The notes below the pieces were generated by a model. That model made no database searches. It saw nothing but the letters and a program-made list of their open reading frames with translations, and was not told where the DNA came from. Both the position numbers and the translations under genes were made by a program. From Limnephilus marmoratus (taxonomy: Eukaryota; Arthropoda; Insecta; Trichoptera; Limnephilidae), in assembly GCA_917880885.1 (NCBI GenBank), contig OU862915.1, positions 34,480,676 through 34,544,675 of the forward strand: 64,000 nt of DNA. The letters run 5' to 3'. This document shows positions 11,523-22,595 of the stretch, in pieces. Every line of letters begins with the position of its first letter. The first letter of the stretch is position 1.

Positions 11523-11862
11523 TTGGGGGTGGCCGGGTTCATGGGGTGAGTTTTGTCCGAGTCTTGACGGTTAATACATCAGCCCACCAGGCCGGCTCAG
11601 GAGAGACTGGTTGAGGAAGAGCTATTGACCTCTCCAGCAGGACTTTTCAGAACATGACAGACTTTTTTTTACATCGAGGGATGGATTCATACGTACTCCT
11701 GGAAACACTGACCGCCAGAACCCTACTCACCCCTCATACCTTTTTCCTTCCCAGAACTTCCTCTTCTTCTTTTCCTCAAAAAATCCTCCACACAGGATCC
11801 CTAAAGATGGCAAAGGCCCTGAGTTGAATCATTTTCTTCATGGCCTCCTGTGAGGAGCTAAT
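11523..11862 (+). repeat. R1 interspersed repeat, copy 5 (5' truncated)
   Basis: Begins in the CCGGGTTCATGGGGTGAG block, continues with GACTGGTTGAGG, CTCTCCAGCAGGAC, a T run at 11664-11671, GATGGATTCATACGTACTCC, CCTTCCCAGAACTTCCTC, CCTCCACACAGGATCCC and the terminal hairpin, and ends near GGAGCTAATATT. The 5' breakpoint lies in the same zone where other R1 copies are interrupted. Confidence 0.8.
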
Positions 11863-12880
11863 ATTAAATTATATCATCGGAGTTGATCAAAAAATGAATT
11901 TATATCGTAGTAGAAGAAATGAACTCGCTTTTTTTACAAAGATGGAACCGGGCAGCGTTTTGTTCATACAAACGTGTTCCCCAATTTCCTCTCTTGATTT
12001 TGACACTATTGCAAATGTTTTTAATATAACGTAGATATGGACCACTAGCGTATAGGTAAGTTTTGCTTTTTTTAAGTAACTTCTTATAGAAGTTAGGACC
12101 CTCCAAAAATCGTAAAAAATTGCTCGGTTTGAGCGCCATCAACAGATATTTACATACAAACTAGATAATGCATTAAAAACAAACTGAAGGACATGGAATA
12201 TTTTCTTCTAGTCCAGTTTTGGATGGAAAAAGGGAGAAGACAAAAAATCGATTTTGCTGATTTTATTTAGGTATTAACAGGCTGAGGTGCAGTTGTCCCT
12301 TTCGCTCAGTATTCGGGGAAGTAAGAGCGACAGTGACAGCAACAGTTTGGTAAAATACCCAAAGTTAAAATTTCTCGGCGACCAGTTTTACTCTTAACAG
12401 CTCACATATTTGATCGAATCTTAGATTTTGAAATACTTTTACACGAATTTGGTCGTTAAAATAAATCAGTTTATAATCAAAATATAATGTAAACCCACAA
12501 AGTGTTCTTGTAGTATTAATAAATTGGTTGAACTTTCAAATCATTGAAACTTTTAACTGAGTGAGTCTTGGAGTTTCATATGTTACGAAAGTCAATTTAA
12601 CCTTTTGTCGTAGCAATTAATAATTTAATTTGAAAATGTTTGACATTTGGTTTCTTGTCAAAATGGTTGGTTCATTCATTATGCACTTATACGGGAAGGT
12701 AACATTTACATTAAAGTCCCCTCACGTCTTAATATTAATAATGCAGCCATATTACTAGAGCAGCTTTAAACCTCGATTTAGTTATATTTTTGGAGTCTGA
12801 CTTTATGGGAACCACAAGATACATCGATAATAACACTCCATTTATATATTTATTCAACGTTATTAATAACATACGTTATG
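11863..12880. other. Unannotated AT-rich DNA
   Basis: No gene recognised. The overlapping frames 11840-12034 (+) and 11900-12142 (-) lack any domain. Confidence 0.4.
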
Positions 12881-13400
12881 AGCTCACTAGAAAACCCTAT
12901 GTAGAGAGAAAACGCAGTTTATAACACTCGGAAACTCACTTCATAAAACTTGGATTTATCTCACTAAAAAACCCTGTGTAGAGAGCAAACGCCGTTTGTA
13001 ACACTAGGAAAATAGGATTTATCTCACTAGAAAACCCTGTGTAGAGAGCAAAAGCAATTAATAACACTAGGAAACTAGGATTTATCTCACTAGAAAACCC
13101 TTTGTCGACAGCAAACGCAGTTTATAACACTAGGAAACTAGGATTTATCTCACAAGAAAACCCTATGTAGAGAGCAAACGCAGTTTATAACACTAAGAAA
13201 CTCACTTTATAACAATAAGATTTATCTCACTAGAAAACCCTGTGTAAGTGTAGGGAGCAAACGCACTTGAAGTGAAATATCACAAAACTGCGCTATATAA
13301 ATACTACGTTATTATTATTATTTATAACACTAGGAAACTAGGTTCTATCTCTCTAGAAAACCTTGTGTAGAGGGAAAATGCAGTTTATAATACTAGCAGT
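12881..13400. repeat. Minisatellite, about 63-bp unit, about 7 copies
   Basis: Imperfect tandem units each contain ATTTATCTCACTAGAAAACC, TGTGTAGAGAGCAAACGC, AGTTTATAACACTAGGAAAC. Units start near 12886, 12957, 13018, 13081, 13144, 13215 and 13345. The unit between about 13240 and 13320 is interrupted by a segment with TGCGCTATATAAATACTACG and a (TTA)n run, matching a small dispersed motif also found near 60900 and 44330. Non-coding. Confidence 0.85.
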
Positions 13401-13812
13401 TTACATCACAAGTAAACATAACCAGGCAATATTATGGGACCACACTTGGCTCCGTTACTTTTTATTATACGAAGAGTTCCTAATGCTGCGTACAACTGCG
13501 TAACGTCGCTTGCGGTTGCTTCGCTCCTTTCTCATAATTTGTCGCTCGGTTCGCACTAATACATACTTGTTTGTACACAGCATAAGACATTATCACGCTT
13601 CATTCTTTAACATTATGCTTTATCTAGAATTATCTTAAAAATAGAATTCTTTCGTATCATTCCTCACAACTAAACACTTGCTGTAGCTGACATTTTTACA
13701 TTCTGTCATTTTTAGTTGAGTGTTTTCTTCATACCATTGATCTAAATTTATACAGATTATCTTAAGGTAGCGGCAACATAAATTATTTAATGCAGTGCGA
13801 AACTATTCGAGG
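13401..13812. other. Unannotated DNA
   Basis: No gene recognised; somewhat higher GC near 13490-13560. Confidence 0.35.
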
Positions 13813-14532
13813 TTAAGAGCGTTTAACCAGCCAGCGGCCGAAAATCAACATTTCGTCGAAAGTTGTTCTTAGGATCGTGCAGGGCGGTTACAATGAGAAA
13901 GATTAATTATTCTCCGTACCAGCTTGTTAAAATTATAACTCAATATCGGTTTTATTTCATTCCAAATTTGCTTTAATTTATACCTACATCCAAAAATGCT
14001 TAAAGGCGTGATGATAAAAATATTAAAATAATGTACTTTTTGTTATTATTTTTGATTATTAGTTTTTATCATTTTTCAATAATGTCTAAGTTAAATAAGA
14101 ATGTTAAAAAAATCTGAAATATATTAGTTTGTAAGTGCGCAAATAAATACACAAATGGACCAATTTTCGTCAAGAAACACATGTACGTACATATTTTTTA
14201 ATGATTTTATTGAAACTAAAATTAAAATTCTAATACATAACTCTGCTAGATAATGTATTGATTTATTTTACTGCATGATTACAAATTTTTAAATGGGTGT
14301 GGTATAATACAAAAACTTTTTTGAAAATTTAGCAAATCTGCCAACGACCTATGGAATAACCTTATTATACTAAAAATTTAAAAAAATTCTAAAAATTTAT
14401 TACATAACTTCACTAGATAAAAGAACAATCTTTCGAAATCCATTTATAATTTTTTGTGGAAAAGAGTCAATACGTCTAAAAACTTTTTTGAAAGTGACGT
14501 ATTTCCGGCTTTCTCTGGTAATGCCCTCTTAA
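13813..14532 (+). mobile_element. TTAA-flanked non-autonomous element T1, copy A
   Basis: One of four copies (A, B 25110-25816, C 30463-31185, D 57411-58125). Each is 707-723 bp with TTAA at both ends. The termini are imperfect inverted repeats: left GAGCGTTTAACCAG, right read inward GAGGGCATTACCAG. Internal landmarks shared by all four are TTTCGTCGAAAGTTGTTCTT-like and GATCGT, CTCCGTACCAGCT, AAATGGACCAATTTT and GGAATAACCTTATTATAC. There is no transposase. TTAA target duplication suggests the piggyBac superfamily, but the terminal bases are not a classic piggyBac start, so this is an inference. Confidence 0.8.
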
Positions 14533-14749
14533 ATGTCATGCGGAAATAGAAAACTCCATCGCGAACGGCTGCCACGCCGAGACTAAGCGTCGCAGAGTGT
14601 GCAGCCAAGTGAGGATTTGGCGTGGTGGCCCAGTTATACACAGCAGTGTTGCCGAATGGCGCCCAAAGTCGTTCCTCGCATTCGGTCGCGGCTCCTTGGA
14701 AACCTTCACTTAAAGTTCCCCCATTTATTATAAATGTTGTCGGAAACAC
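14533..14749 (-). other. Unidentified GC-rich, possibly exonic segment
   Basis: Directly abutting T1 copy A is a block of clearly higher GC than the surroundings. The minus strand stays open from a possible Met at 14749 across the block (residues such as GFQGAATECEERLWAPFGN and GVAAVRDGVFYFRM) and into the T1 end. I recognise no family. It could be an exon remnant of a host gene or of an unknown transposon. Confidence 0.3.
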
Positions 14750-17700
14750 CTTACTTTAACGACCTCAAGTAAAATTTAAACAATACCGTTAGTGGGGTAA
14801 CTTTTAAGTGTACCTTATTAATAAACGTTAATAATTTCCGACAATTTACTCGCAATCAATAAGGGCACAAATAAAAAAAATGCATTTAAAGCCGAATTCG
14901 AAAACTAAAAATCATCTCTAAAAATCAACCTTCATGGATTTCAATAAAAATCAACGATTATTTCGAAGTTTCACAAATTCACATAATTAAATTTTGTGGA
15001 GTGCATAAAATAGAAAAAAGAGTTTTAATCACATCAAGATGGGTGTTTAGTTTAGAGATGAGGATATGCATAAATCCTACCGAGACGCCATTCAGCCAGT
15101 TTCTACCTCTCGCTAACCATCACCTTGCTGGAAAAGTATTTGAAATTTGGAATAATGGCAAGAAAACAAGCAAATCCATTTGAATTATTTTTTTAAAAAC
15201 AGAAGAAGAGTTGGGGGTTCCATGCCAACCCAGAATCAAGTAAACTCAACACCTTTTTGAAAAGTCATTAAAAGATACAAAAAAATAAAAATAGCCCATA
15301 ACCCTAACCTAACGTAACTATTTTTTACATATTTAACCATTTTTTCATGTATTTATTTCTTCAGTTTTAATGACTTTTCAAAGGAAGAGATGAGTTGATT
15401 TCATTCTGAGTTGCTGGTCTAGAGTTGGTACCACACTGGAAGCAAGGTTTTGATGTTTTTCGTGTACATAATCTAGTTTTTTCCTACTAAAAAGAAAGTA
15501 TTTGGCCGTCTCGAATGTGAACAATATCGTTTTGCACTTATTCGGGTTGTTGTGGTGATAATTGTCCCAAAGTTCGCAGTGGAACTATATAATGATATTG
15601 TGATTGAGTTGTGTGCTCCTTTGCAGAGCTACGATAGTTAGTAACTGGTTATCCTTTTTCCATACATCCCTAGTTTTTCCTACATATATTAATAGGCCAC
15701 TTGCATCACATTTAAAAAAAAATCCGGTTTAGGCAAATATTCTTAGACTTTCTGTATTTTTTTTTTATCGTATTTTAGAAACCCTGGCGATTTTTTGAAA
15801 ATTTCAATCCGAAAAATCAGACCTTTTTTTATAAACCGGAAGGACGGGACATAATTTTATGGGTGCGAAAAAACGATAATTACATGGCCAAAAATCATTT
15901 AAAAAACAACGTTTTCCACACGAATGGCACAGGAGAATAACGAGGCATACCAACAATATTAAATCTCATAAATATTTTTTTCCTTGATCCATCTTATTGA
16001 TCATAAATCATTACAATGTTCAACGTCTGTATTACTAAATCAAATGTAATATACTTGTACTTGTAAATTATAATAATAATAAGAATATTATTATTATATT
16101 TTACATTTATTGGCATTATACCTAGGTCTCTCATTCAAAATTTAGGCAAATTAGATTTGTCAAAGAATTCACATATATATAAAAATGCAAAAATCAGTCA
16201 TTTTAAATACATGTAGGATTACAAAAGATTTTTTAAATATTTATATTGAGGGATCAGTAGGATTTATAGGTTCAATTAGGAATTCCACAGAGTCGAACCC
16301 TCTGATATGAAAATATCTGGAGTCGGTGAATTATTTTCCCATTTGGTCTCTGGTAGGTTGACATGTTGTTCTTGTATTGTTTTGTATTTATAATACTTAT
16401 ATAGTGCAATTGCATAGCGTGGATTGACCAGATGATCATTTGGGAAGTGTGTGAAAGGGTTTAGTTTTACCTGTGGGGAAAATTAAACCCGGAAATTTAA
16501 ATATATATTTTTTTTATTTTGTTAAAAACCGCACCGTTATCATTATACCTCTAAAACACACACGGACAGCGTAAAATGTACGGGGTTCTCTTCATAACAT
16601 ATGTCAAAAAGTCAAAACAAGTGATACGTTCGCAGAGAACAAACAATAAATCTAGTGAACGTTAAATGTCAAATTCAAAAATTCGCCTGATATCGAAGTG
16701 ATGCCATATAAAAAAAATAAATCAGTTTGAAATTTTATAAAATTAATAGGAACATTTTCGGAGACGGGACATTTTCATGTAGTGACGCCACGAGCCCAAA
16801 TAATTGATTTAATTATTTAAAATTTAAAAAAAACTGTACATTTCTAAAAATTTTTACTAACATTTTCGTAATCTTAGTAAAAAAATCTATCCACACGATT
16901 TTTTCCAACTCGTAATGAAATCCACGCAAATGGCCTATTACCAACCACCGAAGATGTAAATCCTAAGCAATTCGTTATTATATATTGGGGACATCGAATA
17001 CAAGATAAGCAGAAGATAAGACGAGTACCAAAGCTTGCCCCATCGTATTAATTATTTTCTTTCTGAACTGAGAAGTGGGTACAAGGTACAAGGTACTCGG
17101 CATGTTGATTATAAATATTGCATCGTTTATTATTTATCAAAGGCTGGGACATTTCTGCGAGAATTCTCTTGCAAATCCGTCAGCGCGTAATATTATGATA
17201 GTAAAATGAAACACGCTTTGAGCTTTAAATAACTGTGTTCTGAAACCACCCCCTGGGCTTATTATTAGTTGATGAAGGAAAATAATTATTTTCTAGAGAG
17301 GTTTTTCAGAAGAACTGTGAAATTACGTGTGATTTTAGTTTCCCATGCTCACTATTTTACATAATGGATTCTATTTAATATTTTGTTCATGACTATGAAT
17401 CCAGGCGTTACCGGTTCTAATTTAAATGCGTGCGCTTTTACATACCTATTGATATATATTATTTTTTTTAGAAGAGAGATTAACATTATTTTCGAATATT
17501 GTCAAGTTATTCGAAACCATATATACGGCCGTTAAAAGGTGTATCTGTTGGGTGACCGTTACACGGTGTTTTAATAACTTTACTAATTAACAAGATAATA
17601 TTTTATGTTGGCTGCATTGACCGTTGCTTGATGTGCGCATGCGCAATTTTAAATTTTGAATATTCCAAAATTTTTCGACGTTTTAATAGAATATGTTAAC

Positions 17701-17770
17701 GGTAAGCTTTTTTCTAAACTCTTTTCCTGTTTGAAGCCTAAAATACTGCAATTTTGTTTACGAAAGTGAA
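14750..17770. other. Three kb of AT-rich DNA without recognisable features
   Basis: No long open frame, no repeat matching elsewhere in the window, and no RNA gene. A CCCTAACCTAACG motif (15302-15314) is a short insect-type telomere-like word. A/T homopolymers and TAATAATAATAA runs near 16070-16100 are the only other local structure. Confidence 0.45.
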
Positions 17771-17774
17771 TTTC

Positions 17775-18095
17775 AGACACAAAAATCTAAAAGGTAATTT
17801 AATATTTTTTCTATAAAGGTTTTATTTGTTTTTACGACATATTCAAAAATAAAATAAATATTCAAGACCTTTAAAATTCGTTGGAAAAATTCCAAAATTC
17901 GTTCAGAAATTATTAGCAAAACAAGCGTACACGATAGACAAACCACCCCCACTGGCTGTGAAAGCAATGAAATCTTTAAATGAACAAAATTTTGTGATTT
18001 TTTTATTAGTAATATTTTTATATCCACGTTCGTTTATGAACTGAATAAAATTTTCACGTCGTATTATAAAAGCTGTATCTTTCTTACAAAATAAA
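17775..18095. repeat. Dispersed repeat R5, copy 1
   Basis: Aligns in the same orientation with 37674-37960. Shared landmarks are AAATCTAAAAGGTAATTT, TATTTGTTTTTACGACA, TTCAAAAATAA, ATTAGTAAT and GAATAAAATTTTCAC. It is non-coding; the minus-strand frames here are AT-driven. Confidence 0.7.
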
Positions 18096-18723
18096 ATAAA
18101 TAACATTCTGCTCTTCGAGTGTTATGAATTTTTAATGGCACGTTGATTTTGTAAGCATTATCATGAATAAAATAATATTTTAGGGAACATTTTGTTTTTT
18201 GGTATTCTTGTGCACTTGTCAAATCTTGTAATGGTTTCTGCTAAAAACGTAAATGACGTAATTGAATATGAAAAAAGAAAAAAAAATAATTTTCCGCAAA
18301 ATATTTATTATCTACGAACATTGTATTATTTTCATTTAAGCTTTTGGCATTACGCAAAAATGTTATATGACATCGAATATTCATTTATTCTTTCTTCATT
18401 GTGGAGAAATGAATACTTATTTCCAGAATATGTAAATCTAAGAGCTTTAACTAGGCTAATATGTGATTATGATATTTGTTAATATATGGAAAAGCCCAGC
18501 TTTTTGCGCAAAGCCTTTTGAAAAGTAATTTCTGAATAATATGAGACTTCGAAGAGAATTTACGATTGATTTGGAAACACCAATAACTTTTATACATTAT
18601 TATCAATTTACATATTTTAAAAACCATTTTTTTATTGCAGATTTGATACAGAAAATTTTCAAAGATGGCTTAGGCCGTAAGTGAAATTATTTGCTTCAGG
18701 GCTTTCTGTTTTTTTTTTTTATA
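18096..18723. other. Unannotated AT-rich DNA with an unidentified 96-codon frame
   Basis: The open frame 18192-18482 (+) begins with a non-ATG codon and is Ile/Tyr/Asn rich, as expected from base composition. No family is recognised and I do not call it a gene. Confidence 0.35.
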
Positions 18724-18935
18724 TAAGCTTCACCCAGGATGCATTGTGGAAAAAATTCCCTCAGGGCCATTTTTAGGAAAGCTGTGTAGAGGGTCTTTTC
18801 AGAGAAAGAAAAGAGAGGAAGTTCTGGGAAGGAAAAGGGTGCGAGGGATGGTTAGGATCTGGGAGTCAATGTGTCCAGGAGTGTCAGACGTATGAATGCA
18901 TCCCTACCATTGCGGTGCAAGATGATGGATCGAAT
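18724..18935 (-). repeat. R1 interspersed repeat, copy 6 (3' half)
   Basis: Reversed R1: hairpin remnant (AAATTCCCTCAGGGCC), GCTGTGTAGAGGGTCTTTTC, AGGAAGTTCTGGGAAGG, TGTCCAGGAGTGTCAGACG, and ATTGCGGTGCAAGATGATGG near 18909. Ends abruptly there. Confidence 0.75.
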
Positions 18936-19755
18936 TTTCCTGATTTTTATTAATGTAAGCCGTTCTCTATCTGCTCTAGCCCGCCTGAGAGTTTCTGTGT
19001 TAGTGATAATAAATTAATAAAACATATAAAATATTACTCCTACCCACATCCCAAATTGTTTGGGGTTAAAAAAAATATTATAAAATCCGACTATTGCTTT
19101 TTCTCCACAGTGTCGAATAAAAACTTGGCACAATCTTAATAATTAAATCCGTAACACAAATTCCTTTTGAGTCTAGTTCAAGAAACATACAAAAAATACA
19201 AAAAACAACGAAAAACAGCATAAAACAGCATTAAAAAAGAGTCACAGAATGAAATATCTCTCCACCCGGTAACAATGCACGTAACAAAGGGAAGGCTAGG
19301 ATGGCGATGGCCACAACCTCCGTTTCCCTAAATCAACTCTTTTTATGGGCGTGTCTTTGTTATTTACGGGCCCCTTCTTTCTCAGTGTAATGTACAGACA
19401 CGAGGAAATACATTCATTAGACTTATGAACGACGACTGGGTCATATTTTTCTTCGTTGCAGGGTTCTCAAAATCGAATTTCTAAGATTTTTGTTAGTTGT
19501 TGGTTACATGATAAAATTACATGAGTAAATTTCTTGTACCAATTACATTGCTAGAATTACATGGACTGATTTACATTTAGTCTGTTGACCCGCACTCAAG
19601 AACATTAATGATTAAGGAATTGTAAATAATTATTATGCTGTTAGAGTTCTTGAACAGTTTAGTTAATCTCACAAACCTAAGAATTTATTTGATTTTCTTT
19701 GGGCCGGTTTTAGAACCATATGTTCGTTACGTTTGTTACCATTTTTACAAAATTT
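18936..19755. other. Unannotated DNA
   Basis: No gene recognised. The GGTAACAATG to GGGCCCC region near 19267-19375 is slightly GC-richer but has no open frame of note. Confidence 0.4.
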
Positions 19756-19756
19756 T

Positions 19757-19885
19757 TGACAAATTATGTCTACATTTTTTGGTGAAAATACTTTAACTCG
19801 TCAAATATTAATTATTGTTTTTTGAATTGATAAACTCATGTTTAAGACAAGATTTGTATGCATAACACAAAGGATAACAATTATT
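19757..19885 (+). repeat. Dispersed repeat R4, copy 1
   Basis: Shares, in order, GACAAATTATGTCTACATTT, TTTTGGTGAAAATACTTT, GTCAAATATTA, AATTGATAAACT and GTTTAAGACAAGAT with 54680-54805. The last part also occurs at 54418-54452. Class unknown. Confidence 0.75.
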
Positions 19886-20499
19886 GTAAGTAATAATTAT
19901 TAGCCTGAAACACTAATCAACATTGAAAAAATCTATATAATTATTTTTTGTTTATGTCATCCTTGATTCCAGTACACAACAACCTCGTTTATTTAATACT
20001 GTTATCTGCCTCACATGATATTGCGGAAGTTTTTTCTCGTGTACGAGTAGGTAATATAGTGTTTATAGGTAGGTAGCTGAAGTTGTATTAACATTTGTAT
20101 GAGCCGCCACGCGTTAACTTTCTTTTGTGAGGACTGACTGTGCTGTTACCTCGAATCTCTCTTTCTTATAATGACTGGCCAGTGGCTGAGTTGGTATCGG
20201 ATTACCTCAATTCAATTCAATTCAGTTCCATTCCTACATCACGATACAATCGGTATTTCTTCTGATAGTTGATGGTAAGAGATTTTCAAATTTGGCATGA
20301 TTATTCGTATCCGTTAATAGCACGAATAATTCGCTTTATAGGATCCAGGATTTTATTCATAGACTATATTATACTACATTCTCTAGAATACATATCTGAG
20401 AGAATAGGCGAATAATGATAATTTTTCTTTCTAACGTTGATAAAATTATGGATTTCCACGTTATGTAAAAAAGCTAAGAATTGAAAGTTTTTCTTTACA
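19886..20499. other. Unannotated DNA
   Basis: No gene recognised. A short AATTCAATTCAATTCAG run lies near 20209-20225. Confidence 0.4.
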
Positions 20500-20878
20500 C
20501 TAGCTCCACACAGGAGACCCTGAGGGAAAAAATCACTAGGGGATGCTGTGTGGAGGGTGTTTTTAAGGAAAAAAAGGTGAGTAAGTTCTGGGAAGGAAAA
20601 CAGGTATGAGGGGTTGGTAGGAATCGGGGCGTCAGTGGGTAAAGAAGGGATGGATGTATTAATCCATTCCTCCCAAGGCGATGCAAGGCGATGGGTCGAG
20701 AGAGTCCGGCTGTAGAGGTCAAAAGGTCTCCTTCAAACAAGTCTCGTCAGATCTGGCCTGCAACGCAGTAAGTGGACAAACACACCCTCCACCAAGACCT
20801 CACCCTAAACCGGGCACCCCTGCTAAGTCACCAAACATAACATAACGAACCACTTGGGGTGACCTATAGTGTTGGGTT
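20500..20878 (-). repeat. R1 interspersed repeat, copy 7
   Basis: Reversed, fairly complete from the hairpin (AGCTCCACACAGGAGACCCTG) through GGATGCTGTGTGGAGGG, the purine tract, GATGCAAGGCGATGGGTCGAG near 20682 and GTCAAAAGGTCTCC, to AACGAACCACTTGGGGTGACC near 20847. The 5' CCGGGAACC block is missing. The minus-strand open frame 20495-20740 is part of the repeat. Confidence 0.85.
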
Positions 20879-21334
20879 CAGTATCCATACCATTCTCCAT
20901 AATCCTAAATATTTTATTAACGTTGTGTTAAAAAAATTACAACAAAATGATACGTTGAAATAGAATTTATAACACTTTTTTTTATGTTAAACAGTTTTTA
21001 TATTAAGGTCACTCGGAGAATATTGTACAAAATAGTAACAGTTGGTACACAATTATATCTATCACTAGAAACTTATTAACTAGGTAAGTATGTATATTTG
21101 GCAACGACAAAAAGGGATACGTGGAACCGAGTCCAGGAACTTAGCCTATGGTTGTTTTGGGCGGATTACTGTCTTCCAAGGGCTGTGCTGGACACAGGTA
21201 GCCAAGAGAAGGAGCGCGCCTTGACAAACCTAGGTAGTGTTCAAGTCAGATACTTGGCAGCTGGAAGTAGATGTCTGTCTTCTGTACACAATTGTACACA
21301 ATTACACATGCCACTTTTGTAATTACATACTACA
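20879..21334. other. Unannotated segment before R1 copy 8
   Basis: AT-rich to about 21100, then a GC-richer block (21100-21310) that stays open on the plus strand (TTG start, 74 codons, residues NRVQELSLWLFWADYC). No family recognised. Confidence 0.3.
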
Positions 21335-21612
21335 TGGAAACTACCGATCGAGATACTGGTTGAAGGAGGCCTTTTGACCTCTCCAGCCGGACTCTCTCGA
21401 CCCGTCGCCCAACGGGAGGAATGGATTCATGCGTCCGTCACTCCTGGACATACTGACCCCCACCTGCTATCCACCCCTCACATCGTTTTCCTTCCTAGAA
21501 CTTCCTCTTCTTCCTTTCCTTAACAAAACCCCCACACATCACCCCCTAAGATTTCAAAGGACCTGATGGACACTATTTTTCTCAAGGCCTCCTTTGTGGA
21601 GCTTATGAAAAA
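21335..21612 (+). repeat. R1 interspersed repeat, copy 8 (5' truncated)
   Basis: Begins near CGATCGAGATACTGGTTGAAGG and continues with TTTTGACCTCTCCAGCCGGAC, GAATGGATTCATGCGTCC, CACTCCTGGACATACTG, CCTTCCTAGAACTTCCTC, the hairpin remnant (CTCAAGGCCTCC) and TGTGGAGCTTATG followed by an A run. Confidence 0.85.
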
Positions 21613-22159
21613 AAATCTTTGTGAAATCAAGAGTTGAATTTAATCCTTTTATACTTTTTTTACATTCCAGAAATTAAATCATTAGAATTACATTGAACAA
21701 ACACCACAATTTCATACTTTAATAAAGAGACTGAATATTGGATATGTATATAAAAGAAATAAAATTCATAATACTGTTACGTATGTACAGCACTCCAGAA
21801 AAACACTATTTTAAGTACTTGTTGTATTTATTCAGCTCGCATTTGAAAATGTCCACTTATGATATCATGTTATTGTACTTAATACATTGTCTGTTCAAGC
21901 AAGAATTTTGTTTGCAGTTTGTTTTGCATTGATCTGCTTTGAATAGGAAAGAAGAATAAATTGAATCTTATTTAGTTACTCCGGGAATTGCATACTTTGA
22001 AGGAATCATGCATCTACGTGAAACCTTCGTTCACTCAATGAATCAATTTTAAATTATGAAGCTGTCTTATTATTAAATCTTACAAATGAACTTTAGAAAA
22101 CTTACAAATAATTTTAAAATTAGGTCCATAATTAATTTTTTTTAAGAGACTTAATCTTA
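21613..22159. other. Unannotated AT-rich DNA
   Basis: No gene recognised; the frame 21738-21932 is AT-driven. Confidence 0.4.
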
Positions 22160-22575
22160 TTTCAGAGTGGTAGATATTTTCAGTACCGCCCTGTTGAAAG
22201 TTGTTACTGAAATGGATTCGGTCGTTTTTAGTGACCAGGGTATCTAGCGTGGTAGATCGATATAAATTTTATCAAAATGTCGGTAATTTGTCATGGCTCC
22301 CGAGCACGACTGCAGGCCTCTAACGAACAAACAACAGTTCACAATGACTAAGGGTTAATAATTTATTTGACGTGAACTGTTGTTCGGTCGTTAGCGGGCT
22401 GCAGTCGTGCTCGCGAGCGATGATAAGTTACCGAAATTTTTGATAAAATCTATATCGATCGACCATGCTAGGAACCCAGATCTGTTATTATTAGGTTCTT
22501 CCCAACCTTCCTCTTCCCCATATATATCTCCATTCCACTGATTTTGGGCAGTTGAAATTTGTGTGTGGTAATCAC
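22160..22575 (+). repeat. S1 SINE copy split by a palindromic element
   Basis: S1 body begins with CAGAGTGGTAGATATTTTCAG and ACCGCCCTG, reaches TTTAGTGACCAG at 22238, and continues at 22480 with ATCTGTTATT, CTTCCCAACCTTCCTCTTCC, and an end resembling GGGCAGTTG...GTGTGTGGTAAT. Removing 22239-22475 plus one CCAG restores the order seen in other S1 copies. Confidence 0.8.
22239..22475. mobile_element. Palindromic foldback element (237 bp)
   Basis: Two arms of about 100 bp are inverted repeats of each other, separated by about 30 bp around GACTAAGGGTTAATAAT. The left arm contains GATCGATATAAATTTTATC, GAGCACGACTGCAG and AACAACAGTTCAC; the right arm has GTGAACTGTTGTT, CTGCAGTCGTGCTCG and GATAAAATCTATATCGATC. 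Flanking CCAG at 22235-22238 and 22476-22479 fits a short target duplication. It is a non-autonomous inverted-repeat element of unassigned superfamily. Confidence 0.8.
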
Positions 22576-22595
22576 ACAATTATTAGGTATAAATA

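Noticed and set aside
18192..18482. Small host gene of 96 codons
   Set aside because: Non-ATG start, residue use follows the AT-rich base composition, and there is no domain or conserved context.
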